NCBI RefSeq assembly: GCF_000215105.1
Contig: NC_015588.1
Coordinates: 620,001-684,000, forward strand
Reading direction: 5' to 3'
DNA length: 64,000 nt
Source: Isoptericola variabilis 225
GTDB taxonomy: Bacteria; Actinomycetota; Actinomycetes; Actinomycetales; Cellulomonadaceae
Shown: in pieces, positions 12,177 through 21,364 of the stretch
Layout of the letters: each line of letters starts with the position of its first letter
Position numbering within the stretch: position 1 is the first letter of the stretch
The notes under the pieces: generated by a model
Told to the model about the DNA's origin: nothing
Databases searched by the model: none
Seen by the model: only the letters and a program-made list of their open reading frames with translations
Made by a program: the position numbers and the translations under genes

Positions 12177-13219
12177 CCCGCGTTCCTGCCGACCCGGCAC
12201 CCTCGTCCTCCGCACCCGCGCCGACGGCGATCCCGCTCAAGGACCCCGAGCTCGCCGACCGGCTCGCCGGGCGCCTCGCGGCGGTCGACGCCGCGCTCGA
12301 GGAGGCCGTGGCGTCGGCGGACGCGCTCGCGCACGACGCGTCCCGGCACCTCGTGGCCGCGGGCGGCAAGCGGTTCCGCCCGCTGCTCACGCTCCTCGCG
12401 GGCGAGCTCGGCGACGGCACGCGCCCCGAGCTGGTCGACGCCGCGGTCGTCGTCGAGCTCACGCAGGTCGCCTCGCTGTACCACGACGACGTCATGGACT
12501 CCGCGCCCGTGCGCCGCGGCGCGCCCGCGGTCCACACGCTGTGGGGCAACAACGTCGCGATCCTCGTGGGCGACCTGCTCTTCTCGCGCGCGTCGCGGGT
12601 CGTCGCCGGCCTGGGGCCGGAGGCCGTGATGATCCAGGCGAGCACCTTCGAGCGCATGTGCCTGGGCCAGCTGCACGAGTCGGTCGGGCCGCGCGAGGGG
12701 GAGGACCCGGTCGAGCACTACCTGCAGGTCCTCTCCGACAAGACCGCGTCGCTGCTCGCGACGTCGGCCCGGTTCGGCGCCATGTTCGCGGGCTGCCCGC
12801 CCGAGATCGTCGAGGCGGTCGCCGCGTACGGCGAGCGGGTCGGCGTCGCGTTTCAGCTGGCCGACGACGTGCTCGACATCGCCTCGACCGGCGAGGAGTC
12901 GGGCAAGACGCCGGGCACGGACCTGCGCGAGCACGTGCCGACCATGCCCGTGCTGCTGCTGCGCCGGCGCGTCGAGCGCGGCGAGGGCACACCGGCCGAC
13001 GCGGACCTGCTGGCCCGGCTCGACGGCGACCTCTCGGACGACGCGGTGCTCGCCGGCGTGGTCGCCGAGCTGCGCGGCCACGAGGTGCTCACCCGGACGC
13101 GCGACCTGGCCGTCCGGTGGGCGCGCGAGGCGGCGGCCGAGCTCGCCCCCCTGCCCGACGGGTCGGTCAAGGTGGCGCTCGCGGACTTCGCGACCGCGCT
13201 CGCCGACCGCGCCTCCTAG
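12173..13219 (+). CDS. Long-chain polyprenyl diphosphate synthase
   Basis: This 348-residue all-alpha trans-prenyltransferase elongates allylic diphosphates with IPP. The first Asp-rich motif is seen in YHDDVMD and the second in QLADDVLDIA. Lys and Arg for diphosphate binding occur in GGKRFRPLLTLLAG. In actinobacteria a gene of this family directly downstream of nuoN generally makes the isoprenoid tail of menaquinone, the likely electron acceptor of this complex I. That role is inferred from context. GTG 12173 overlaps the nuoN stop. Exact chain length (hepta- to nonaprenyl) cannot be read from sequence by eye. Confidence 0.92.
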   Translation: MTRVPADPAPSSSAPAPTAIPLKDPELADRLAGRLAAVDAALEEAVASADALAHDASRHLVAAGGKRFRPLLTLLAGELGDGTRPELVDAAVVVELTQVASLYHDDVMDSAPVRRGAPAVHTLWGNNVAILVGDLLFSRASRVVAGLGPEAVMIQASTFERMCLGQLHESVGPREGEDPVEHYLQVLSDKTASLLATSARFGAMFAGCPPEIVEAVAAYGERVGVAFQLADDVLDIASTGEESGKTPGTDLREHVPTMPVLLLRRRVERGEGTPADADLLARLDGDLSDDAVLAGVVAELRGHEVLTRTRDLAVRWAREAAAELAPLPDGSVKVALADFATALADRAS

Positions 13220-13239
13220 GGCCTCGCGCCGTCGGCGGC

Positions 13240-13971
13240 TCAGCCGGCGGACACGTCGGTCGTCAGCGCGAGCTCCCGGGCCGACTCGAACTCGTCCGGC
13301 AGGGTCTTGAGCCGACCGGCCGCGAGGCTGACGGAGTCGGAGCCGAGCAGCTGGTGCAGCGGTGCGTCGCCCCCGGTCGCGACCGTGATGATGGCGGCCG
13401 CGGCCTTGGCCGGGTCGCCGAGCTGCGTGCCGGGCATCCGCAGGTGCTGCTCGACCATCTCGCGCACGGCCGGGTAGGCGTCGCTCGTCGAGCTCGGCAG
13501 GCCGAGCGACACGGGGCGCAGGAAGTCGGTCCGCAGGTAGCCGGGCTCGACCAGGTTCACCCTGATGCCGTGGTCAGCGACCTCCGCGGCCAGGGACTCG
13601 GTGAGCCCCTCGAGCGCGAACTTCCCCGCGGCGTACAGGCCCCAGCCGGGGAAGGGCACGAGCCCCACGATGGACGACACGTTGATCACGTGACCGCCGC
13701 GCTGCTCGCGGAACCCGGGCAGCACGGCCCGCAGGACGTTCCACACGCCGAAGACCTGCACGTCGAACATCGCGCGGGCGTCGGCGTCGGGCACCTCCTC
13801 GACGGCGGCGAGGTAGCCGTAGCCGACGTTGTTGACGACCACGTCGAGGGCGCCGAAGCGCACGCGGGTCGCGGCGACGGCCCGGGCGACCTGGTCCTCG
13901 TCCGTCAGGTCCACCTCCAGCGCCAGGAGGCGGGAGGTGTCGGTCCCGGCGAGCGCGGCGGTGAGGCGCTC
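13240..13971 (-). pseudogene. Short-chain dehydrogenase/reductase lacking its N-terminus
   Basis: The frame reads as a classical SDR from just after the first Rossmann strands. It has DLTDEDQV, NNVGYGY (NNAG-like), the catalytic Ser in NVSSIVG, and YAAGK with catalytic Tyr and Lys. The nucleotide-binding TGxxxGIG segment that should precede these by about 40 residues is absent. The frame closes at a stop (complement of 13987-13989) immediately beyond ERLTAALAG. The first usable start (GTG at 13914) gives 224 residues without a cofactor-binding motif. Directly next to the break, on the other strand, is the C-terminal remnant of an AraC regulator. A single deletion of a divergent pair explains both. 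Any product would probably be inactive. Confidence 0.75.
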
Positions 13972-14128
13972 CGTCGAGCGGGTCGGCTACGGCTCCGAGA
14001 GCGCGTTCAGCACGGCGTTCAAGCGCGAGCTGGGCGTCTCGCCCCTGCACTACCGGCGCCAGGCGCGGGGCCTCGTGGCCGCCTCGTCCGGAGGGCCCTC
14101 CCCGGCGCCCGGCTTGAGCGACCTCTGA
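13970..14128 (+). pseudogene. AraC-family regulator, C-terminal remnant
   Basis: Only the second helix-turn-helix of an AraC/XylS DNA-binding domain remains. It is read as VERVGYGSESAFSTAFKREL followed by GVSPLHYRRQARG, then a short tail and stop TGA at 14126-14128. The first HTH and the whole sensory domain are missing. The upstream reading in this frame is antisense to the truncated SDR gene and shows no AraC similarity. Divergent araC/SDR pairs are common, so the remnant most likely regulated the SDR before a deletion removed both 5' ends and the shared promoter. Confidence 0.8.
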
Positions 14129-14133
14129 GGTTC

Positions 14134-14150
14134 CGCGGTCCCGGACCGCG
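14134..14150. terminator. GC-rich hairpin after the AraC remnant
   Basis: Arms CGCGGTCC (14134-14141) and GGACCGCG (14143-14150) are perfect reverse complements separated by one base. No T-run follows, so termination activity is uncertain. It separates the remnant from the promoter of the large Ig/FN3 gene. Confidence 0.3.
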
Positions 14151-14160
14151 AGACCGACGG

Positions 14161-14191
14161 TTGCTCTCGGCAGGTGGCCCCCCGCTATCCT
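14161..14191 (+). promoter_or_regulatory. Putative promoter of the Ig/FN3-MoxR-T7SS cluster
   Basis: TTGCTC at 14161-14166 and TATCCT at 14186-14191 resemble -35 and -10 hexamers, with a rather long 19-nt spacer. Transcription would begin near 14198, about 50 nt before the first start codon of the 2030-residue protein. No other promoter-like sequence is obvious between the AraC remnant and the gene. Confidence 0.35.
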
Positions 14192-14246
14192 TGCGCGGGC
14201 GACGGACCGGTCGTGGCGCAGGCCACCCTCCGTCGCCGACCAGCCC

Positions 14247-17200
14247 ATGACACCGGGGGGAGCATTGGGCGCGTTCACGCGTTTCCAGCAGGGGGACCGC
14301 AGGACCATCGCCTCGACGGCGGCCGTCGTCGTGCTGTCCGCGGGCATCGCCACGGCGGCGGTGCTCTACGACGGCGAGGCGACGGCCGACGTCGACCTCG
14401 ACGACTCCGGCGTCTGGGTCACGAAGGAGTCGGCCGGCCTCGTCGGGCGGTTCAACACGCAGGCCCAGGCCATCGACGGCACGCTCCTCGCGGGCAGCGC
14501 GGCCTTCGACGTCGCCCAGGAGGCCGGCGACGTCGTCGTCGCGGACGACGGCAACAGCGCGGCCAGCGTCGTCGACGTCGCGCGGCTCAAGTTCGCCTCC
14601 AGCACGGTCGTCCCCCCGGGTGCCCACGTCGCGATGGGCGGCGGCACGGTCGCCGTGCTCGACGACGAGAGCGCCTCGCTGTGGGTCGTGCCCGTCGACC
14701 GGCTCCCCGGCCTCGACACCGGCAAGGTGGATCCGACCGTCGAGCTCGAGGGCGCCGGCGAGGTCGTGGTCTCGCGGGACGGCACCGCGTACGCGGTCGT
14801 GCCGTCGACCGACACGCTGTGGACCGTCCCGGTCGACGGCGAGCCGAGCTCGCGCGAGCTGGGTCTGCTCGACCGCGGTGACGACGTCGTCCTGACGACC
14901 GTCGGCGACGAGCCGGTCGTCCTGGACCGCAGCGACGCGCGCCTGCGGCTCCCCGGCGGCGACGTCGTCGAGGTCGCGGACGCGCAGGGGGCGCGGCTGC
15001 AGCACCCGGGGCCCGCGACGGACGGCGTCGCCTACGCGACGTCGTCGGGCCTGGTCGTGCAGCCGCTCGACGGCGGTGCCGCGGTCACGCGGCGAGCCTC
15101 GGGCGTGCCGGCGGCGCCCGTCCAGCTCGGCGGCTGCCTCTACGGCGCGTGGTCGCAGACGGGCCAGGTGGTCCGCGACTGCGAGGGCACGGACCGCGAC
15201 GTGGACCGGGTCCTCGAGGGCATCGACCAGTCGACGAGGCTCGAGTACCGGGTCAACCGCAACGCCGTCGTGCTCAACGACCTCACCTCCGGCACGCTGT
15301 GGATGGCCCTCGACGAGTACGAGAAGGTCGACGACTGGGACGTCCAGCTCCCCGAGCGCGCGGACGGCGAGGACGCCAACGCGGAGGACGCCAAGCCCGA
15401 GCTCGTCGACCAGACGGTGGTCGACCGCGAGCGCCAGGACCCGCCCGTCGCCGAGGACGACTCGTACGGCGTGCGGCCGGGCCGCTCGACCGTGCTCGAC
15501 GTGCTGTCGAACGACCTCGACCCCGACGGCGACGTCATCACGGCGCGGCTCGTCGGCGACCAGCCCGCGCCGCTGACGGTCGAGCGCGTGCTCGGCGGCA
15601 AGGCGCTGCAGGCCGTCGTGCCGGGCGACGCGAGCGGGTCGGTGCGGTTCCGCTACGAGGTGTCCGACGGCCGCGGCGGCACCGACGAGGCGAACGTCGA
15701 CGTCCGGGTGGTCCCGTGGGACGAGAACGCGGCGCCCGAGCAGACGGGCGAGCCGGTGCTGCGGGTGCAGCGCGGCGGCGCCGGGCAGATCAAGGTCCTG
15801 CCGTTCTTCCGCGACCCGGACGGGGACGACGTGTACCTCGCCACGGCGTCGGCGACCGTGCAGGGCGACGAGGTCCGGGCGTACCCGGACGGCACGGTCG
15901 AGTTCCGCGACGGCGGGTCGGCGACGGGCCGCAAGAAGGTCACGCTCACGGTCGGTGACGGCCGCGGCGAGGTCGTCGAGGGCACCCTGTGGGTCGACGT
16001 GCTGGGCGACGGCAACGAGCCCCCGGTCGCGGTGGGCGACCACGTGGTCGTCACGGCGGGCGAGCCGGTCACGGTCGAGCCCCTGGCCAACGACTCCGAC
16101 CCGAACGGCGACGAGCTGCGTCTCGTGTCGGTGAGCCAGGACGCCCCGGCCGAGGTCACGCCCAACTACGACGCGGGCACCTTCACGTTCCTGTCCCACG
16201 AGCCGCGCTCGTACGACCTGCTCTACCAGGTGTCGGACGGCCCGGCGACGACGACGGGCGTCGTGCGCGTCGACGTGCTCGACCCCGACGCGGCGGACGG
16301 GCCGCCGGTCGTCGTGTCGGACACGGTGATGCTGCCCGCGGGCGGCTCTGCGCTGGTCGACGTGCTCGCGAACGACACCGACCCGGCGGGCGGCGTGCTC
16401 GTCGTGCAGTCGGTCCGCGTGCCCGAGGACGCCGGCGTGTCGGTCGCCGTGCTCGCGCACCAGATGCTGCGGGTCACCGAGACGCGCCGGATCGCCGACC
16501 CCGTGGTGCTCGAGTACACGGTGTCGAACGGCGCGCACACCGCCACGGGCGAGGTGCGCGTGCTGCCCGTCCCGGCACCCGAGCGTCTCCAGCCGCCCAA
16601 CGCGGTGGCCGACGAGGTCACGGTGCGCGTGGGCGACTACGTGAACGTCCCGGTGCTCGCCAACGACACCCACCCCGACGGGCTCGAGCTCGAGCTCGTC
16701 GGCGACCTCGAGCAGCAGGTCGACCCCGCGCTCGGCGAGGCGTTCGTGTCGGAGGACCGCCTGCGGTTCCGGGCCGGGTCCCAGGCGGGCACGGGGTACG
16801 CCATCTACAAGGTGCGCGACCGCAACGGCCAGGAGGACTCGGCCCAGGTCACGATCCACGTGCGCGACGGCGAGGACAACGCCCCGCCCGTGCCGCGCGA
16901 CGTCGAGGCGCGCGTCCTCGCCGGCGGGACGGTGCGCGTGCACGTGCCGCTCGACGGCATCGACCCCGACGGCGACTCGGTCCAGCTCACGGGCCTGGCG
17001 AGCGGCCCGACCCAGGGCCGGGCCGAGGTGGTCGACGGGTACGTCGACTACGCCGCCTCCGAGCGGGCCGAGGGCGGCGACAGCTTCCGGTACACGGTCC
17101 AGGACGCCCGCGGGGCTGTCGCGACCGGCACGGTGCGCGTCGGCATCGCGCGCCCGCCGGAGACGAACCAGCCGCCGGTCGCGGTGGACGACCACGTGAC

Positions 17201-20200
17201 CGTCCGGCCCGAGCGTCGCGTCGCGGTGCCGGCCCTGCTCAACGACTCCGACCCGGACGGCGACCAGATCGGTCTCGTCCCGGGCGCGACCCAGGGCGGC
17301 GACGAGGTGTCGCCCGAGGTCGTCGACGACCGCATCGTCGTGCAGACGCCCGCCGACGAGGGCACCTACACGTTCTACTACTCGATCGAGGACACGTACG
17401 CGGCGCGCGCCTCGGCCGCGGTGAGCGTCACGGTCGCCGCCGACGCGCCGCTGCTGCCGCCGATCGCGCGCGACGACTCCGTGCCGGTCGCCGAGATCCT
17501 CGGGCGCACGAGCGTGACGGTCCCCGTGCTCGACAACGACGAGGACCCGGACGGGGCCGCGAGCGAGCTCGAGGTCACGACCGACGCGCCGACCGCCACG
17601 GTGACCGAGGACGGCGAGGTCGAGGTCGAGCTCACGGCGTCGCGCCAGGTCGTCACGTACATGGTGACCGACGTCGACGGGCTGCAGGCCAAGGCGTTCC
17701 TCGTCGTGCCCGGCCTGACGGACGCCGAGCCGATCCTGCGCCCGGGCCAGGCGCCGCTCGAGGTGCTCTCGGGCGAGCCGCTGGAGATCGACATCACCGA
17801 CCACGTGCTGGTCGTCGAGGGCCGCACGCCGCGGCTCACCGCCTCGGACCAGGTGACGGCGGTCGAGGGCGAGGTCGCCGTGAGCGGCCCGACGACGATG
17901 ACCTACACGTCGGACGAGGGCTACCAGGGCCCGGCCGCCGTGACGTTCGAGGTGACCGACGGCACGGGGCCGGACGACCCGGACGCCGCGACCGCGGTCC
18001 TGACGCTCCCGATCACGGTGCTCCCGCCGGAGAACCTGCCGCCCGAGCCGGGCTCGCCCACCGGGCAGGTCGCCGCGGGCGAGGAGAGCGCGGTCGACCT
18101 CGGCCGGTTCGCGACCGACCCCGACGAGGACGAGCTGCGCTTCGCGCTCGGCAGCCTGCCGTCCGGGCTCGGGGCCACCCTCGCGGGCTCGCGCGTCACG
18201 CTCGAGGCGGCGCCCGACGTGCCCAAGGGCACCGTGCTGAGGGTGCCGTACACGGTCACGGACGACCAGCACCCGCCGGTCGACGGCACCCTCACGGTCG
18301 AGGTGGTCGCGTCCACGCGGCCGCTCGCCCGCGCCGTCGAGGACGTCGTCGACGACGCGCACCAGGGCCGCCCGGTGTCCGTGCCCGTGCTCGCCAACGA
18401 CTCGAACCCGTTCGCGGACCGTGAGCCCCTGCGCGTCGTGGGCCAGCCGATCATCGAGACGGGCGCCGGCGGCACCGTGGTCGACGGCGACCAGGTCGTC
18501 GTCACGCCCGCGCAGGACTTCGTGGGCACCATGGTCGTCCGCTACCGCGTGGAGGACGCGACCAAGGACCCGGACCGCCAGGTCGAGGGACGCATCACGA
18601 TCAACGTGCTCGGCCGGCCGGAGGCACCCGCGCGTCCGCACGTCGAGGAGGTCCGCTCGCAGACCGTCGTGCTGTCGTGGACGCCGCCCGTCAACAACGG
18701 CTCCGAGATCACCTCGTACACGGTGCGCTCCGACAAGGGCGACACGTTCGAGTGCGCGACGACGACGTGCACGCTCGAGGGCCTGACCAACAACGTCACG
18801 TACACGTTCACGGTCGAGGCGACGAACGCCGTCGGGACCTCCGACCCGTCGCCCGCCTCCGCCGAGGCGCGGCCAGACCAGCGGCCGGACCCGCCCGCCG
18901 CGCCCACGCTGACGTTCGGCGACCGCTCGCTCGTCGTCACCTGGGAGAACGCGACCTACTCCGACCGGTCGCCGATCCAGTCGGTCAATCTCGAGATCTC
19001 GCCGGCGCCCGCGAACGGCCAGACGCAGAAGGTCGGCGTCACGGGCAACCGCATCGTGTGGGAGGGCCTGACGAACGGCACGGCGTACAAGGTGCGCCTG
19101 CAGGCCGTCAACCTCGCACCCGAGCCGTCCGAGTGGGGCGAGTGGTCCGCGACCGAGATCCCGGCCGGGCCGCCCGCGGCGCCCGCCGCACCGACCGCCC
19201 AGCGCGTCGACGACCCGGTGGGCGGGCGCGTGCGCGTCACGTGGCAGGCGCCCGACGGCAACGGCGACACGAACATGACCTACCACCTCGACGAGTACCG
19301 CGACGGGACGCGGACGGGGACGACGTACACGACGAAGAACACGGCGTACGCGATCGAGGGCCTCGACGACTCGTCGAACTACAGCTTCACGGTGCGCGCC
19401 GAGAACAAGGCGGGCACCGGGCAGGCGAGCCCGCGCTCGAACGCGGTCATGCCGTACGGCACGCCGACCGTCCCGCCCACGCCGAGCGCGCGCCTGCTCG
19501 CCGACACCGACGGCAAGGCCCAGGTGTCCTGGGGAGCCACGGCCGACTTCCGGGGGCCGGGCGGGTACTACCGCGTCCGGGCGATCGACGGCGCCGGCAA
19601 CGTCCTCGGCCCGCGCAACGGCGCGTCGCCGTACACGTTCACCGGCCTGACCAACGGGCGGAACTACGTGTTCGAGGTCCAGGCCTGCAACGACCATACG
19701 TGCTCCGCCTGGTCGGCGCGCTCCAACTCCGTCTCCCCGTACACGGTCCCGGGCACGCCCGGCGTGACGTGGCACAAAGCGACCGCCACGGACGGCCACT
19801 TCACGGTGCGCGGCACCGCGAACGACGGCGGCCGCCCGATCCAGCGGATCGAGTGGAGGCTGTCCGGGGACGAGGTCAGAGAGGGCTCGCGCAGCGCCGG
19901 CCAGGGGTGGCCCTTCGACGTCGGCGTCGGCGGCGGGTACTCGAAGAGCTACACGCTCCAGGCGCGCGCCTGCAACGCCGCCGGCTGCGGCGCGTGGGCG
20001 AGCGACTCCGGGCGGACCGACGCCAAGCCGCAGCCCAGCTTCACCGTGGGCCGCGGCAGCAGCGCCGTCGGGCAGCCGAACTGCACGCACAGCTCGTGCG
20101 GCTGGCTCACGCTGACCATCCGGGACGCGGCGCCGAACACGTCGTTCAGCTACGTGTGCCAGTCCTCGACGGGGCAGATCTCGTCGTCGTGGCAGAACCG

Positions 20201-20339
20201 GATGCGCAACGGCACGCAGGCCCGCACCGACGGCAACGGCAACTTCGGCGAGGTCGAGGCGTGGTGCTACTACGGCCGACCGGGCCAGCAGGTATGGATC
20301 GAGACCAGCATCGGCACCACGCAGCGGATGACGTGGTGA
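14247..20339 (+). CDS. Giant secreted or membrane-anchored protein with Ig/cadherin-like and FN3 repeats
   Basis: The product is 2030 residues. It starts with a short basic cytoplasmic segment and one hydrophobic helix (about residues 23-41), which may act as an anchor or signal peptide. Residues about 45-380 form repetitive beta-strand sequence suggestive of a propeller. From about 400 to 1450 there are about eleven Ig/cadherin-like modules with the VLxNDxDPDGD signature. About five fibronectin type III modules follow (about 1455-1925), then a Cys-containing end. No LPXTG or C-terminal anchor is visible. ATG 14247 has no clear ribosome site; TTG 14265 (4 nt after GGGGGG) is an alternative. 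In bifidobacteria an FN3 protein heads a similar cluster and is implicated in host-factor binding. Adhesion or envelope assembly is an inference here. Confidence 0.85.
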   Translation: MTPGGALGAFTRFQQGDRRTIASTAAVVVLSAGIATAAVLYDGEATADVDLDDSGVWVTKESAGLVGRFNTQAQAIDGTLLAGSAAFDVAQEAGDVVVADDGNSAASVVDVARLKFASSTVVPPGAHVAMGGGTVAVLDDESASLWVVPVDRLPGLDTGKVDPTVELEGAGEVVVSRDGTAYAVVPSTDTLWTVPVDGEPSSRELGLLDRGDDVVLTTVGDEPVVLDRSDARLRLPGGDVVEVADAQGARLQHPGPATDGVAYATSSGLVVQPLDGGAAVTRRASGVPAAPVQLGGCLYGAWSQTGQVVRDCEGTDRDVDRVLEGIDQSTRLEYRVNRNAVVLNDLTSGTLWMALDEYEKVDDWDVQLPERADGEDANAEDAKPELVDQTVVDRERQDPPVAEDDSYGVRPGRSTVLDVLSNDLDPDGDVITARLVGDQPAPLTVERVLGGKALQAVVPGDASGSVRFRYEVSDGRGGTDEANVDVRVVPWDENAAPEQTGEPVLRVQRGGAGQIKVLPFFRDPDGDDVYLATASATVQGDEVRAYPDGTVEFRDGGSATGRKKVTLTVGDGRGEVVEGTLWVDVLGDGNEPPVAVGDHVVVTAGEPVTVEPLANDSDPNGDELRLVSVSQDAPAEVTPNYDAGTFTFLSHEPRSYDLLYQVSDGPATTTGVVRVDVLDPDAADGPPVVVSDTVMLPAGGSALVDVLANDTDPAGGVLVVQSVRVPEDAGVSVAVLAHQMLRVTETRRIADPVVLEYTVSNGAHTATGEVRVLPVPAPERLQPPNAVADEVTVRVGDYVNVPVLANDTHPDGLELELVGDLEQQVDPALGEAFVSEDRLRFRAGSQAGTGYAIYKVRDRNGQEDSAQVTIHVRDGEDNAPPVPRDVEARVLAGGTVRVHVPLDGIDPDGDSVQLTGLASGPTQGRAEVVDGYVDYAASERAEGGDSFRYTVQDARGAVATGTVRVGIARPPETNQPPVAVDDHVTVRPERRVAVPALLNDSDPDGDQIGLVPGATQGGDEVSPEVVDDRIVVQTPADEGTYTFYYSIEDTYAARASAAVSVTVAADAPLLPPIARDDSVPVAEILGRTSVTVPVLDNDEDPDGAASELEVTTDAPTATVTEDGEVEVELTASRQVVTYMVTDVDGLQAKAFLVVPGLTDAEPILRPGQAPLEVLSGEPLEIDITDHVLVVEGRTPRLTASDQVTAVEGEVAVSGPTTMTYTSDEGYQGPAAVTFEVTDGTGPDDPDAATAVLTLPITVLPPENLPPEPGSPTGQVAAGEESAVDLGRFATDPDEDELRFALGSLPSGLGATLAGSRVTLEAAPDVPKGTVLRVPYTVTDDQHPPVDGTLTVEVVASTRPLARAVEDVVDDAHQGRPVSVPVLANDSNPFADREPLRVVGQPIIETGAGGTVVDGDQVVVTPAQDFVGTMVVRYRVEDATKDPDRQVEGRITINVLGRPEAPARPHVEEVRSQTVVLSWTPPVNNGSEITSYTVRSDKGDTFECATTTCTLEGLTNNVTYTFTVEATNAVGTSDPSPASAEARPDQRPDPPAAPTLTFGDRSLVVTWENATYSDRSPIQSVNLEISPAPANGQTQKVGVTGNRIVWEGLTNGTAYKVRLQAVNLAPEPSEWGEWSATEIPAGPPAAPAAPTAQRVDDPVGGRVRVTWQAPDGNGDTNMTYHLDEYRDGTRTGTTYTTKNTAYAIEGLDDSSNYSFTVRAENKAGTGQASPRSNAVMPYGTPTVPPTPSARLLADTDGKAQVSWGATADFRGPGGYYRVRAIDGAGNVLGPRNGASPYTFTGLTNGRNYVFEVQACNDHTCSAWSARSNSVSPYTVPGTPGVTWHKATATDGHFTVRGTANDGGRPIQRIEWRLSGDEVREGSRSAGQGWPFDVGVGGGYSKSYTLQARACNAAGCGAWASDSGRTDAKPQPSFTVGRGSSAVGQPNCTHSSCGWLTLTIRDAAPNTSFSYVCQSSTGQISSSWQNRMRNGTQARTDGNGNFGEVEAWCYYGRPGQQVWIETSIGTTQRMTW

Positions 20340-20373
20340 CGGCGCGACCGCGTCGACGAGGAAGCAGGAACCC

Positions 20374-21348
20374 ATGAGCACCATGACCCCGGAGCAGGCC
20401 GCCTGGTTCGCCCAGACTTTCGACCGCATCGTCGGCAACGTCGCGCAGGCCGTGCTCGGCAAGGACGACCAGATCCGGCTCGCGCTCACGTGCATGCTGG
20501 CCGAGGGCCATCTGCTCCTCGAGGACGCGCCCGGTACGGGCAAGACGTCGCTCGCGCGTGCGATCGCCGCGAGCGTGCAGGGCACCCACCACCGGATCCA
20601 GTTCACGCCCGACCTGCTGCCGTCCGACGTCACGGGCGTGACGATCTACGACCAGCAGACGGGGAAGTTCGACTTCCACCCCGGCCCGGTGTTCGCCAAC
20701 ATCGTGCTCGCCGACGAGATCAACCGCGCCTCGCCCAAGACGCAGTCCGCGCTGCTCGAGGTCATGGAGGAGGGCCGGGTCACGGTCGACGGCGTGCCGC
20801 ACGCCGTGGGCAGCCCGTTCATGGTCATCGCGACCCAGAACCCCATCGAGCAGGCCGGGACCTACCGCCTGCCCGAGGCGCAGCTCGACCGCTTCCTCAT
20901 GAAGACGTCGATCGGCTACCCCGACCTCGCGTCGACCGTCGAGATCCTCGCGGGCGCGGCCGTGCGCGACCGCAGCGCCGCGCTCCAGCCCGTGATCACG
21001 GGCAACGCGGTCGTCGAGATGGCGGCGCTCGCCGCGACGACGCACGTGGACCCGGCGGTGCTCGAGTACGTCTCGCGCCTCGCCGAGGAGTCCCGCGCCG
21101 CGGCCGACGTCCACGTGGGCGTCTCGGTCCGCGGGGCGCTCGCGCTGGTGCGGTGCGTCAAGGTGTGGGCCGCCGCGCATGGCCGCAACTACGTGCTGCC
21201 CGACGACGTCAAGGAGCTCGCGCCGCACGTGTGGGCGCACCGCATCGTGCTCGACGCCGAGGCCGAGTTCGCGGGCGCGACGGCGGAGGGCGCGATCGAC
21301 CGCCTGCTGGTCGACGTACCCGCCCCGCAGGAACGACGCACGGCCTGA
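20374..21348 (+). CDS. MoxR-family AAA+ ATPase
   Basis: This 324-residue ATPase has Walker A EDAPGTGKTSLARAIA, Walker B LADEINRASPKTQSALLEVMEE with the sensor region ATQNPIEQAGTYRLPEAQLDRF. The C-terminal lid matches the MoxR subgroup (AAA_3). MoxR proteins act as chaperones that activate or assemble partner complexes. They are usually encoded next to DUF58 and transglutaminase-like genes, as here. It lies 34 nt after the giant Ig/FN3 gene in the same direction. It probably helps mature or insert components of this envelope cluster. Confidence 0.93.
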   Translation: MSTMTPEQAAWFAQTFDRIVGNVAQAVLGKDDQIRLALTCMLAEGHLLLEDAPGTGKTSLARAIAASVQGTHHRIQFTPDLLPSDVTGVTIYDQQTGKFDFHPGPVFANIVLADEINRASPKTQSALLEVMEEGRVTVDGVPHAVGSPFMVIATQNPIEQAGTYRLPEAQLDRFLMKTSIGYPDLASTVEILAGAAVRDRSAALQPVITGNAVVEMAALAATTHVDPAVLEYVSRLAEESRAAADVHVGVSVRGALALVRCVKVWAAAHGRNYVLPDDVKELAPHVWAHRIVLDAEAEFAGATAEGAIDRLLVDVPAPQERRTA

Positions 21349-21364
21349 CGCGGAGCACCAGCAC

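Noticed and set aside
13829..14128. A 99-residue protein starting at 13829 containing the AraC helix-turn-helix
   Set aside because: The first about 47 residues are antisense to the SDR gene. Only the AraC end is real homology, so it is listed as a remnant.
14019..20633. A very long open frame of over 2200 codons on the minus strand
   Set aside because: It mirrors the giant Ig/FN3 gene in the phase where GC-rich wobble bases prevent stops. Its translation is Arg/Asp/Val/His low-complexity with no domain, and plus-strand domains are unmistakable.
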